This document shows positions 16,805 through 25,613 of a stretch of DNA of 64,000 nucleotides, in pieces. This DNA comes from an uncultured Ruminococcus sp. (GTDB lineage: Bacteria; Bacillota; Clostridia; Oscillospirales; Ruminococcaceae). The stretch lies in NCBI GenBank assembly GCA_947169885.1, contig CAMVRM010000002.1:1-64000 (forward strand), written 5' to 3'. The translations under genes were made by a program, and so were the position numbers. The notes beneath the pieces were generated by a model. The model had not been told where the DNA came from. It searched no databases and saw only the letters and a list, made by a program, of their open reading frames with translations. Numbering within the stretch: position 1 is the first letter of the stretch; every line of letters starts with the position of its first letter.

Positions 16805-17176
16805 TTATTTTCTCGGCATATCGAATATTTCCTCTGAGATGTTTTCGGGCGCTCCCGTGTAATAAGCGATAATAACGTGGTCGATCCGCTGGATATAGCC
16901 TATGTAATTTTTCGGGAAGTCCTTCATGCGGTAGGAATCATTCGGGTTAAAATGATAAATGAAATATTTCAGTATCGTCTGATAGGTGTCGGTAATGAGC
17001 CTTGTGAGTTCGGGAGTTTTCTCGTTTTCCGCAGTAATGAACGCCGCAATACTGTCGTAGTATTCCCAGAAAGCTTTTTTTGAAAAGCGGTCACGCTCAT
17101 GGATATAATAGATAAAACTTTCGTTTTCGGCATTGCGGTTGTCGAGCAGTATCTGTTTTGCTTTTTGTGTGTCCAT
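16805..17176 (-). CDS. Hypothetical protein
   Basis: 123 residues, probably starting at ATG 17176 preceded by AAAGGAG. The frame stays open to 17326, but that part runs through a MITE-like element and is unlikely to be translated. The protein is rich in Tyr, Asp and Lys and probably all-helical (AKQILLDNRNAENESFIYYIHERD, split by turns). It has no signal peptide or membrane helix. Family not recognised. Element B ends 42 bases upstream, so it may have replaced or supplied the promoter. Confidence 0.65.
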   Translation of the reverse strand: MDTQKAKQILLDNRNAENESFIYYIHERDRFSKKAFWEYYDSIAAFITAENEKTPELTRLITDTYQTILKYFIYHFNPNDSYRMKDFPKNYIGYIQRIDHVIIAYYTGAPENISEEIFDMPRK

Positions 17177-17569
17177 AGATTTTATTAGATCTCCTTTGAT
17201 TTGCGATATATCAGACTTATAGCAATCCAAGAAAATACCAACACAAATCTTTCGGATAAAATTCCACATTGCTGCGTCAAACTCCCTTGCAGGGCGACAG
17301 CCCAACTGCGGTCGTTTTCCTTGCACTGTGAAATTTTCTCTCGAAATCTTTATGCTGCTATTTTCTTGTATTGCTATATTTGTGCGCCCCGACAGTCAGT
17401 GAACAAATCTATTATAACATATTTGTTTATATGAGTCAATAAAATTAGCTATTTTGACGAATGACTTTTTCTGAAAAAAATGTTATAATAAATATGGAAA
17501 ATTGTGAACAGACTTTTGGCAATGAAGAATTGGTGTCCATGAACATATCCATAGAAAAGAGGTATTGCT
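17177..17569. other. Intergenic region holding MITE B and the promoter of the SGNH protein gene
   Basis: 393 bases. After MITE B there is an inverted repeat AACAAAT/ATTTGTT (about 17401-17430) and an extended -10 box TGTTATAAT (17481-17489) with no good -35, then an untranslated leader of about 75 bases with GAGGT before ATG 17570. Confidence 0.55.
17218..17378. mobile_element. MITE-like element B
   Basis: 161 bases with 20-bp terminal inverted repeats (17218-17237 and 17359-17378, one mismatch; the left end begins TATAGCAATCC). It is non-coding. The inner part (about 17265-17315) is clearly related to element A, while the termini are different. This suggests two element families sharing a conserved hairpin core. 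Confidence 0.65.
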
Positions 17570-20500
17570 ATGAAAAAAATCAAAAAGGCACTCAGCGTTA
17601 TGCTTTCGGCGTGTCTGACGATCAGCGGTATACCCTTAAATGTATTATTTACAGTGTCAGCGGAGGAAACTGCCGACTATCCGATAGTGGTGTCTCTCGG
17701 CGATTCTTACTCATCAGGTGAGGGTATACTTCCGTTTTGCGGACAGGAAAAAGACCCCGAACTAAAAGTACAGGACGATGACTGGCTTGCTCATCGTTCT
17801 GAAAATGCCTGGCCGGGACAGCTGAGGATAGGCGGTGATGAGCCTCTCGCCGCTTACAAAAACAGCAGGTGGTTTTTTGCCGCTGCCTCGGGTGCAAAAG
17901 CCGCAAATGTCAGCAGCACTCCTCTGAAAAGAACATATGACTATAAGGGCTATTCGGGAAGCAAAAATCTTCCTGCACAGCTTTCTGTCATAACTGACAA
18001 TGACCTGAAAGGCAAGGTTGATTATGTCACCATTACGGTAGGCGGCAATGACATCGGTTTCACGTCTTTGATAACCGATACCGCTTTGGCAAGCAATGCA
18101 GCACTTCAAAAGGAAATAGACGAAGTGTGGGCGAAATTTGATGCTGTCGGCGGCACGGGCGATAACATAAAACAGACTTATTATGACATAGCAGAAGCCG
18201 CAGGAACTCAGGCAACTATCATAGTTGCAGGTTATCCCACACTGTTCAGCAACAGCGGTATAACAAGTAAAAACGGTTATCTTCCTGTCAGCGCCGAAAA
18301 CAGCGTCACACTCAATAAAGCCGTCGGTGAATTTAACGACAGACTGGAAAACCTTGTCAATGAGTGTCAGCAGGAAGGAATGAACATATGTTTTGTTGAT
18401 GTTCAGGACATTTTTAAAGGTCACGAAGCAGGCACTGACGATCCTTATATCAACCCGATAAAATTGGGCAGAGGCGCTGAGGATCTGAAATTTTCTCTTA
18501 TAAACTCAAATTCCGTACACCCTAACGAAAAGGGTTCTGCTGCTTATGCGGCTGCGGTGCAGGAAAAGATCGACAGTCTCAGTGATCACACGATAACTGT
18601 TGAAAAGACCTGTCACGGCAAAGTCGAAATAAGCAGAAACATTGCTGAACCGGGGCAGTATGTGGACATGACCGTTACTCCCGATGAGGGCTATGAGCTT
18701 GATACACTAAGAGTATGCCGCAAGTCTGACAGCAGAGAGATGAAAGTGACTAAGCTTGAAGATAACAAGTATCGTTTTTTAGTGCCTGTTTCTGTGGACA
18801 GTGATTATTATGTCGCTGCACAGTTCAGATTTGCAAATATTGCGCCCGTGGGCAGGTTTGAAGGCGCAGGCTTCGAGACTAACGTTATCGGTGAGGGCAC
18901 ACTCACCACCAATGTTTCAGATCTTGGTTTAGTAAAAGAGCCGCTGCTGCTCAAAGCTGAGCCTGCGGAGGGCTATGTGCTGAAAAATATCACGGTCGTG
19001 AGCGATGACGGCAGGTATTGTCTTCCTGTGGAAGAGGGGAGTTTTGACAGCAATGGTCATTATCACAGGATAAATGTCGGAAGCTATGATGATTATTATA
19101 ATTTTATCATAACTGCTGAGTTTGAAAAAGCCGACAGCCCTTATTCCGTCAAGATAGAAAATTTTGACAGAACTCAGTCGGGAAGTTGTGTTTATGCTGA
19201 CAAAACAATAGGTCTGAAAGCAGGAGATACAGTTGCTCTTACTGCCGAATGCGCCCCCGAAACTCATGTCGATTCGATAAGAGCATATTATTTTGACAAC
19301 GAGCATAAGAAACGTGAACTGTCTCTCGTCAAGACTGATGCAGACGATTATTCTTTGACAATTCCCGATACCATGGGCAATATCTTCACAACTGTCTATG
19401 TTGAAGCTGTGTTCAGCAGATCGGAGGGCGAGTATTGCACCATTACCGTTCCCGAGGAACTTCAAGACACGAAGAACATCTGCATAACACTTGACAGAAC
19501 AGAAGCAAGGGTCGGTGAACAGGTAACAGCAACTCTGACAAAGGCGAAAAACGTCAAAGGCGAGGCAGTGCTTGATGCTCCTTACGGCTATGAGTTTGAT
19601 TCTGTTACACACATTCAGAACACCTATCAGGACGTGACTCAATATACCTTTACGGTTCGCGGCGATCTGACCCTTTCGGTAAGCAATTATGCTTTAAGAG
19701 AGCATAGCATTGATGTTGAAATCGAAAATACTGAGGGCGCAGCACCAACTGTTGAACTGAACATAGCAGGCATAGACATCGTGTCGAGTTTTATGGAACA
19801 GAGAGCGGATAAGGGCGAAAAGGTAACAGTTTCAGTTATCACGAACGGCACACCCGAGCAGTTTCTGAACGGCATTACAGAGGTGTATTACACTGCGGCG
19901 GGCAGTGATGAAAAACATATGCTTGCAATGAACACCGATACGAACGGAAATGTGGTATGCGAGCCTTTTGATATGCCCGATGCCGATATTACCATTCACG
20001 TTAAGGCTGAAAGAGCTTATTCTGTTTTAGCTGCTGACGGTGTAAATGCAGTCATTAGTTTTGAAGGACAGGACTTGACAGATAAAAACGCAAAGAAGAT
20101 GCCCGGTGAGAAGGTCAGGGTCAAAATGACAGCTGATCCCCTTAAATTTGCAAGTTTTGCAGAACAGGTATGGGAGATCACAAGCAGCGGTGTTCCCGTT
20201 GAATATACCAAGGATACTGACGGAAATATTGAATTTACGATGCCCGAGGGTGATGTTCTGGTAAGTGGATATTACTGTATCGGATATGTCAGCAGGAACT
20301 GGGACAGCAGCAGTAACAGCATCGCTGAAAAAGAAGTGACGCTCTATTCCGCCGAACCTCTGTCTGATGCAGGCAGGGAACTTTCAGGCGGCTGTTATGT
20401 CCTCGATGAAGATATTCTTACAGACGGCTATACTCTGACGGGAGATGTTGAACTGATACTTACAGACGGAAAAAAGCTTACATCGACCGACTGCATAGAT

Positions 20501-22210
20501 CTGAACGGTCATAAACTGACGATCTATGGTCAGAGCGATGGCACAGGAACTCTTGTCGTTAAAGGCAAAGACGGAAAATCAGGTATAAACGTTCCCGATA
20601 ATTCAACGCTGAACATCTGCGGCGGTGTGGTAAATGCAGAAGGCAGCAGGAAAGAATGGACTCAGGAAGAAAAAATTTCAGACAATGACGATAAAACAAC
20701 TGCGGTATGCAGAAGCGGCGGCGCAGGTATCGGCAGTTATGGAACTTATGCGGCTTATGGAAACATCAATATCTACGGCGGCGAAGTTACCGCTCAGGCA
20801 GGTTACGGCGCAGGCATAGGCGGCGGTATCTTTCAAAAGAGCGATATTTTATATTCGCCTGAAAAAAATGACTGCGGAACTGTAAGTTTTTACGGCGGAA
20901 AAGTCACGGTATCTTCCTTGGGACATTATAAGACAGTAAGAGATGTTCCGGCAGTGGGTTTTCTGGATCCGGAAATGAAAAAGCAGGGAAATATCTATCT
21001 TGCATCTCAGCTCAAAGCTGCTCACGGAAATAATACCTATGAAGGCAGTGACCGTGTTGATGCCTGCCGTAATAAGGGCACAGTAATTATCGGTGAAGAT
21101 GCGCATGGTAAGTGTGTGATAACTTTTGATACGCAGGGCGGAAGTGAGATAGACAAACAGACAGTTGATACAGGCACATCACCTCAAAGACCTGCCGACC
21201 CCGTAAGAGTAGGCTATATCTTCAAGGGCTGGACGATAGGCGACACAAATACCGAATATGATTTTAGCACGATAAGCAAGGACATCACAGTTAAAGCAAA
21301 GTGGGAAAAGGTTGAGAAAAACTGCTATGTCGGTTATTCTTTGTCGCTGGGCGGATCGATCGGTATGAACTTATATGTCATACTGACAGAAGACATTGCA
21401 AAGACAGGCTATGCTATGGTAAAAGGTCCCGGTGATGCCGAAGCGGTAAGGTATGATTTCAAGGATATGGTACTCACGAAAAACGGATACAAACTGACCG
21501 CAGCGGTCTATCCGTATCAGATGCAGGAAAAGCCGGAATTCAGGATCTATGATAAGAATGGAGAAGAAGTCAGGCTGGCGGACAGCAATGACAGTCTTCC
21601 CACATCGGATCAGAGCTGTGAGATCACTGTTGAAAAATACTTAATGACCACTTTAAGATCAGATGATGCTAAGCTCAGGGCGCTGGGTGAGGCAATGATG
21701 GATTACGGTGCTTATGCACAGGCGTTTTACGGTATGGAAGAAGGAAGTTATCAGCCGATGGTCCCAACGTCTGACGGCATCACAGGCGTTACAAAGGCAA
21801 GTGTTTCAGAGTATCAGGCAAAGCTTGAAGGCACAAAGCCCGAGGGCTTCGGGTTGTCAGGCTGTTCGCTGGTACTCAAAGACATGACAACGCTCAAACT
21901 CTATTACAAGACTGCTGACGGCGAACCTCTCGAAAACATAACGCTCAACGGGAAAACGCTTGTAAGCATTAAAGAAAACAACGGCTATTCGGTATCCGTC
22001 GCAAACATCGGGCCTCGTGACCTGAATACCATGTATACGATAGATTTTGACGGCTTCAAGGTAAGCATAAGCCCAATGAGTTATGTTTATAACGTTCTGT
22101 ATAAGTATGACGGCGATGATTCACAGCAAAAGCTTGTTGACCTGTGCAAAGCTCTGTACAAGTATTCCGAAGCCACTGATTCTTATTTTGACACACGGGA
22201 TAAGGGCTGA
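17570..22210 (+). CDS. Very large secreted SGNH-hydrolase surface protein
   Basis: 1546 residues. A signal peptide (1-31) precedes an SGNH/GDSL hydrolase domain (about 36-340). The nucleophile is Ser46 in LGDSYSSGEG, the oxyanion residue Asn160 in VGGNDIG and His317 in SVHPNEKG. The domain is like secreted esterases acting on acyl or acetyl groups. Next come several Ig-like beta domains (about 340-960). A Gly-rich beta-helix-like section (about 1000-1150, ICGGVVNAEG, IYGGEVTAQAGYG) leads to an InlB-type repeat (about 1183-1245, ITFDTQGGSEI to VKAKW). The C-terminal block of about 300 residues (CYVGYSLSLGGSIGMNLYV) is unassigned. No dockerin or sortase motif. Role inferred: deacetylating or adhering to plant polysaccharide. 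Confidence 0.85.
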   Translation: MKKIKKALSVMLSACLTISGIPLNVLFTVSAEETADYPIVVSLGDSYSSGEGILPFCGQEKDPELKVQDDDWLAHRSENAWPGQLRIGGDEPLAAYKNSRWFFAAASGAKAANVSSTPLKRTYDYKGYSGSKNLPAQLSVITDNDLKGKVDYVTITVGGNDIGFTSLITDTALASNAALQKEIDEVWAKFDAVGGTGDNIKQTYYDIAEAAGTQATIIVAGYPTLFSNSGITSKNGYLPVSAENSVTLNKAVGEFNDRLENLVNECQQEGMNICFVDVQDIFKGHEAGTDDPYINPIKLGRGAEDLKFSLINSNSVHPNEKGSAAYAAAVQEKIDSLSDHTITVEKTCHGKVEISRNIAEPGQYVDMTVTPDEGYELDTLRVCRKSDSREMKVTKLEDNKYRFLVPVSVDSDYYVAAQFRFANIAPVGRFEGAGFETNVIGEGTLTTNVSDLGLVKEPLLLKAEPAEGYVLKNITVVSDDGRYCLPVEEGSFDSNGHYHRINVGSYDDYYNFIITAEFEKADSPYSVKIENFDRTQSGSCVYADKTIGLKAGDTVALTAECAPETHVDSIRAYYFDNEHKKRELSLVKTDADDYSLTIPDTMGNIFTTVYVEAVFSRSEGEYCTITVPEELQDTKNICITLDRTEARVGEQVTATLTKAKNVKGEAVLDAPYGYEFDSVTHIQNTYQDVTQYTFTVRGDLTLSVSNYALREHSIDVEIENTEGAAPTVELNIAGIDIVSSFMEQRADKGEKVTVSVITNGTPEQFLNGITEVYYTAAGSDEKHMLAMNTDTNGNVVCEPFDMPDADITIHVKAERAYSVLAADGVNAVISFEGQDLTDKNAKKMPGEKVRVKMTADPLKFASFAEQVWEITSSGVPVEYTKDTDGNIEFTMPEGDVLVSGYYCIGYVSRNWDSSSNSIAEKEVTLYSAEPLSDAGRELSGGCYVLDEDILTDGYTLTGDVELILTDGKKLTSTDCIDLNGHKLTIYGQSDGTGTLVVKGKDGKSGINVPDNSTLNICGGVVNAEGSRKEWTQEEKISDNDDKTTAVCRSGGAGIGSYGTYAAYGNINIYGGEVTAQAGYGAGIGGGIFQKSDILYSPEKNDCGTVSFYGGKVTVSSLGHYKTVRDVPAVGFLDPEMKKQGNIYLASQLKAAHGNNTYEGSDRVDACRNKGTVIIGEDAHGKCVITFDTQGGSEIDKQTVDTGTSPQRPADPVRVGYIFKGWTIGDTNTEYDFSTISKDITVKAKWEKVEKNCYVGYSLSLGGSIGMNLYVILTEDIAKTGYAMVKGPGDAEAVRYDFKDMVLTKNGYKLTAAVYPYQMQEKPEFRIYDKNGEEVRLADSNDSLPTSDQSCEITVEKYLMTTLRSDDAKLRALGEAMMDYGAYAQAFYGMEEGSYQPMVPTSDGITGVTKASVSEYQAKLEGTKPEGFGLSGCSLVLKDMTTLKLYYKTADGEPLENITLNGKTLVSIKENNGYSVSVANIGPRDLNTMYTIDFDGFKVSISPMSYVYNVLYKYDGDDSQQKLVDLCKALYKYSEATDSYFDTRDKG

Positions 22211-22216
22211 TCTTTA

Positions 22217-22265
22217 AGAACCTGTCTTCACAAAACTCTGTACGTGTCTTGTGAAGACAGGTTCT
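22217..22265. repeat. Internally deleted copy of MITE A acting as a hairpin between convergent genes
   Basis: 49 bases carrying both ends of element A (AGAACCTGTCTTCACAA and its inverse) and only the first inner bases (ACTCTGTACGTG). The structure fits a deletion between two TCTT direct repeats of the long form. It begins six bases after the stop of the SGNH gene and touches the stop codon of the convergent hydrolase, so the stem could serve as transcript end for both. Confidence 0.65.
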
Positions 22266-23152
22266 TACTTCCAGCCTTCAAGAAATCTGAGCGCTTCTTT
22301 CATGCTGTCCTCACGTGCCTTGTTGCAGGCGGCTTGGTCGGTGTATTCTGCCTGTAATATCTTGCGCATTGATTTAAGATATTCGGGTGAGGAACTGAGG
22401 TCGCCGCACAGCAGATGACTTCCTTTTTTGTAAACAGTTGCCTGAACTCTGTACGGATAATGATTTTTCTCCAATATTTTTTTCATTCGGGGAACAGCCT
22501 CGTCAGAGGGCCAGCAATCGTCATAGGCGGGGCACTGCATAAGTATGTCGGCGTGCATATTCTCGACTTTTATCCTTGCTTTTTCGGTCTGCACATTTTC
22601 GTCATAGCTTCCGCGGAGCATACGGCGCATACCGTATTTCTTGGAAAAAGCCGTGCGGAAAAGAACGCTCACGATGTTCCTGTGAAGTGTAACAGTCGGG
22701 TCAAAGGGGAGCGGTTTCCCACGCCACGAAAAAGTAGATTCGTTAAGCGGTTTAGTGCCTTTGAAAGCCTCGGTGGTGTAGTCAAAGGGCGAACCTGCGA
22801 TAACAAGGCTCACATCGGGGATAAGAGAAGCCGCCGTTATAGCAAACTTTGCACCTGCGGAGATGCCGTACATTGCTATCTTGTCATAGCCCGAGTTGAG
22901 CAGGGCGTTCACGGCTTTTTCGGCATATTCCACGGGGGCAAGCACGGGGTCTTCGGGAAGTCCGTCCCAGCCTGCAAAGCCTACGATCAGACAGCTCCAG
23001 CCTGCTTTGCGCAGAAATTCCGAGCCTTTCTTTGTGAGTTCGTAATCAGCGCCCGACCCCGGGAACACTATTACCGCTCTGCCCTCATGCTGTCTTGACG
23101 GGTGCCAGAATCCGACAAATCCGTCCTTTTGAAGTGTGTATCTTTGTTTCAT
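22265..23152 (-). CDS. Alpha/beta hydrolase, BAAT/acyl-thioester-hydrolase C-terminal-like
   Basis: 295 residues from ATG 23152, which has AAAGGATG at good distance; an upstream in-frame ATG at 23164 is too close to that site. The nucleophile elbow is Ser98 in YGISAGAK. VIVFPGSGADYE is the usual strand-3 loop, DDCWPSD supplies the likely acid and KKGSHLLCG the catalytic histidine. The whole resembles the C-terminal hydrolase of bile-acid-CoA:amino acid acyltransferase-like bacterial proteins. It is cytoplasmic. The substrate is unknown; it converges on the SGNH protein gene and is otherwise isolated. Confidence 0.8.
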   Translation of the reverse strand: MKQRYTLQKDGFVGFWHPSRQHEGRAVIVFPGSGADYELTKKGSEFLRKAGWSCLIVGFAGWDGLPEDPVLAPVEYAEKAVNALLNSGYDKIAMYGISAGAKFAITAASLIPDVSLVIAGSPFDYTTEAFKGTKPLNESTFSWRGKPLPFDPTVTLHRNIVSVLFRTAFSKKYGMRRMLRGSYDENVQTEKARIKVENMHADILMQCPAYDDCWPSDEAVPRMKKILEKNHYPYRVQATVYKKGSHLLCGDLSSSPEYLKSMRKILQAEYTDQAACNKAREDSMKEALRFLEGWK

Positions 23153-23476
23153 GATAGAGATCATCCTTTCAATCGCTGGTTAGCATAAGCTAACTAATGT
23201 ACATATAATATGATAGCACATTTTTGTCATTAAGTCAAACAGGTGATTTTTGAAATTGTTAATAAAATGAATTTTAGTTCGGATATTTTCCGTATTTCGT
23301 TCAAAAGAAAATAAAAACATTGCAAAAAACTATTGACATTTTGTCTGAAATATGATATATTAATAATGATTAGACAAACCGTTCAATAAAGTTTTACATA
23401 TGTTAATATAAGCGTAACTTGCGTTGTGGATAGTGCGCTTTTATTGTATAAATTATTAAACTAGGAGGTTCAAACC
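23153..23476. other. Divergent intergenic region upstream of the Ig-like protein gene
   Basis: 324 AT-rich bases. The only supported elements are the promoter at 23333-23361 and an AGGAGG ribosome site before ATG 23477; the leader is about 110 bases. Confidence 0.6.
23333..23361 (+). promoter_or_regulatory. Sigma-A promoter of gene 23477-25321
   Basis: TTGACA (23333-23338), 17-base spacer, TATATT (23356-23361). Confidence 0.75.
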
Positions 23477-25321
23477 ATGAAAAACACAATGAAAAAAACT
23501 TTTGCATTCCTGCTTGCTTTCTCGCTCGTGGCAGGAACGGCAACTGCGGCAGTCAACACAGGCGGTCTGCCCGACACTTCGGTAAAGGCGAGCGCAGAGG
23601 GAACAGAAACAATGGTTCATTTCGAGAATGGCGAATTACTTAATATGCCGAAAACCGATTCCAAATATACAATGGAAAAAGACGGCGTTGTTCTTACAGC
23701 AGATGAAATAGTCAATGGACCGCTCTATTATGGTGTTAATATCAGTGAACATGGGGCATATTTCACAATAACTGCTCCCCAGGGAAAGGTTCTGAAAGAA
23801 GTTAATATGACTTTTTCTCTTGGCAGCATGGATAAGATCTTTATGGACGGAGATACAGAAGCGACATCTTTTGACAATAATGTTAGAAACGCTGTATTCT
23901 CAAATATAAACAAAAACTCCGTTACATTTAGTAATACATTTGGCGATGCAGTAATTGATTCTATTGAAGTTACATACGATGATGCACCCGAAGTTGTTTC
24001 CGACTACACAATATCTATCCCCTCGACACTTGACGTTGCTCAGGCAGGTTATAACGCTACCGAGGGCGTGACCGCAAAGGGCACACTTGCTAAGTACGAT
24101 AAGCTTGTTATCACGGCTGATTCAGACGGCGAATTCGCACTCACTTCGGGCGATAACAAGGTTCGCTATAACCTTATCAGCGAAGAAAAAACAGAAGCCG
24201 TTTACAGCGATACAGCCGAAGCCCCCACATGGGAGTTCACGGAACTGACAGATAAAGGTGTAAATCAGCCCCTCGGAGTGGTCGTTGAGAACTTCGATGA
24301 CAAGCCCGCAGGCGAGTATACCGATACTGTTACGTTTACGGCTAAACTGGAAGATGCTCCTATTCCGCTCCAGTCTATTTCACTCAATAAGTCATCTATG
24401 GTTCTGTTGACCGATGACGGCGACAAAACCGAACAGCTGTCAGTAACTTTCAGCCCCGAGGACACTACCGATGACAATACAGTTACATGGTCATCAAGCG
24501 ATCCTGCCGTTGCAACAGTTGACGAAAACGGCGTAGTAACAACAGTTGCAACAGGCAGTGCAGTCATCACCGCAAAAGTCGGTGACAAGACAGCCTCCTG
24601 CAATGTTGGCGTGAATATGGTGACTATCACAAACAGTGAAGCACCTTTTAAAGACTGGGATACTAACCCAATACCGGAGTTCATAAAAGACGGAATTGTA
24701 AAAGTTTCATTTAACTCCAATGATGATTATTGTGCAAACCGCCATGATGATTATGGTTGGCATTTCAACGGCTATGGTGCTACTGTTACCGTAACATCGG
24801 AAGTTCCTGATTTACAGATCACGAAGGTAAAATTCTACACAATGAACGGCTCTGCTGAGGTAACACAAGCACCGTTTACTGTTTATAGTTATGGTTGTAA
24901 TATGTATACAGATCCTAACGAAACAGGCACTTGCTTTAATGACTGGGGCGTAAACAAGATCGAAGTTTATCTGGAATCGGGCGGCACAGGTGAGACAGGC
25001 ACTGAAACCGCACCAACACTTCATAGGCTGACTTTAAACGGTTCGCGTTTGAAATTGGATGATTCAGGTAATGACGTAGAAATAAATATTTCTGAAACTA
25101 TCGAGTACACAGATGATGATACTTGGGCAGATATGGTAGAAAAATACGATTGGCTCGTGACATATGATAATAGTAATGCTCCCGACGGCAAAGTTATCCA
25201 TCACAAAACAGATTATTATTTTCGAGTAAAGAGTTCCGAATCACAGCATGATTATAATCTCGTCAGCATAAATGATAAAGTTTCTGCTTACTCTGCTGAG
25301 AGTTACAGTTTTGATTATTAA
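23477..25321 (+). CDS. Secreted protein with a Big_2 (bacterial Ig-like) domain
   Basis: 614 residues. The signal peptide (MKNTMKKTFAFLLAF..., cleavage near residue 40, ASAEG) is followed by beta-rich regions of unknown family. A clear Big_2 domain spans about 298-380 (LQSISLNKSSMVLL to WSSSDPAVATVDENGVVTTVATGSA). Two further domains of about 100 residues follow, the first rich in Asn, Tyr and His (DDYCANRHDDYGWHFNGYG) and perhaps carbohydrate-binding. No catalytic motif, dockerin or anchor is visible. It has its own promoter and terminator, so it is a single-gene unit just upstream of the xylanase. Confidence 0.8.
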   Translation: MKNTMKKTFAFLLAFSLVAGTATAAVNTGGLPDTSVKASAEGTETMVHFENGELLNMPKTDSKYTMEKDGVVLTADEIVNGPLYYGVNISEHGAYFTITAPQGKVLKEVNMTFSLGSMDKIFMDGDTEATSFDNNVRNAVFSNINKNSVTFSNTFGDAVIDSIEVTYDDAPEVVSDYTISIPSTLDVAQAGYNATEGVTAKGTLAKYDKLVITADSDGEFALTSGDNKVRYNLISEEKTEAVYSDTAEAPTWEFTELTDKGVNQPLGVVVENFDDKPAGEYTDTVTFTAKLEDAPIPLQSISLNKSSMVLLTDDGDKTEQLSVTFSPEDTTDDNTVTWSSSDPAVATVDENGVVTTVATGSAVITAKVGDKTASCNVGVNMVTITNSEAPFKDWDTNPIPEFIKDGIVKVSFNSNDDYCANRHDDYGWHFNGYGATVTVTSEVPDLQITKVKFYTMNGSAEVTQAPFTVYSYGCNMYTDPNETGTCFNDWGVNKIEVYLESGGTGETGTETAPTLHRLTLNGSRLKLDDSGNDVEINISETIEYTDDDTWADMVEKYDWLVTYDNSNAPDGKVIHHKTDYYFRVKSSESQHDYNLVSINDKVSAYSAESYSFDY

Positions 25322-25423
25322 AAGTAACATCAACACAACACAGAAAGGTCGTGAATAAGTGAAAAGACCCAATAAGATGTTTGCGGCTTTTCACATTTTG
25401 GACCTTTTCAAAAATATGTTTTT

Positions 25424-25452
25424 GGGCGTGCCTTCGGGTGCGCCCTTTTTTT
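25424..25452 (+). terminator. Rho-independent terminator after the Big_2 protein gene
   Basis: The nine-pair stem GGGCGTGCC/GGTGCGCCC with a TTCG tetraloop (25424-25445) is followed by seven T residues. Confidence 0.92.
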
Positions 25453-25551
25453 CGTGATGAAAACTACTTGCAGACAAGGCACGTATTTGTCAATTTTTTT
25501 ACCGTTTATTGTGTTATACTCCACAAAAATTGCGATTTTTAGTAAAAACTC

Positions 25552-25581
25552 TTGACAAATATGCTGAGATTATGCTATAAT
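25552..25581 (+). promoter_or_regulatory. Sigma-A promoter of the xylanase gene
   Basis: TTGACA (25552-25557), 18-base spacer, TATAAT (25576-25581). Confidence 0.8.
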
Positions 25582-25613
25582 TTAATTAGATTTTTTCTTG
25601 GAGGGATCTCAAT

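Noticed and set aside
17219..17326. Longer N-terminus for gene 16805-17176
   Set aside because: The added codons lie mostly within MITE B and lack a ribosome site, whereas ATG 17176 has AAAGGAG.
25360..25458. A 32-codon GTG frame after the Big_2 gene
   Set aside because: It runs through the terminator hairpin and its composition is not coding-like.
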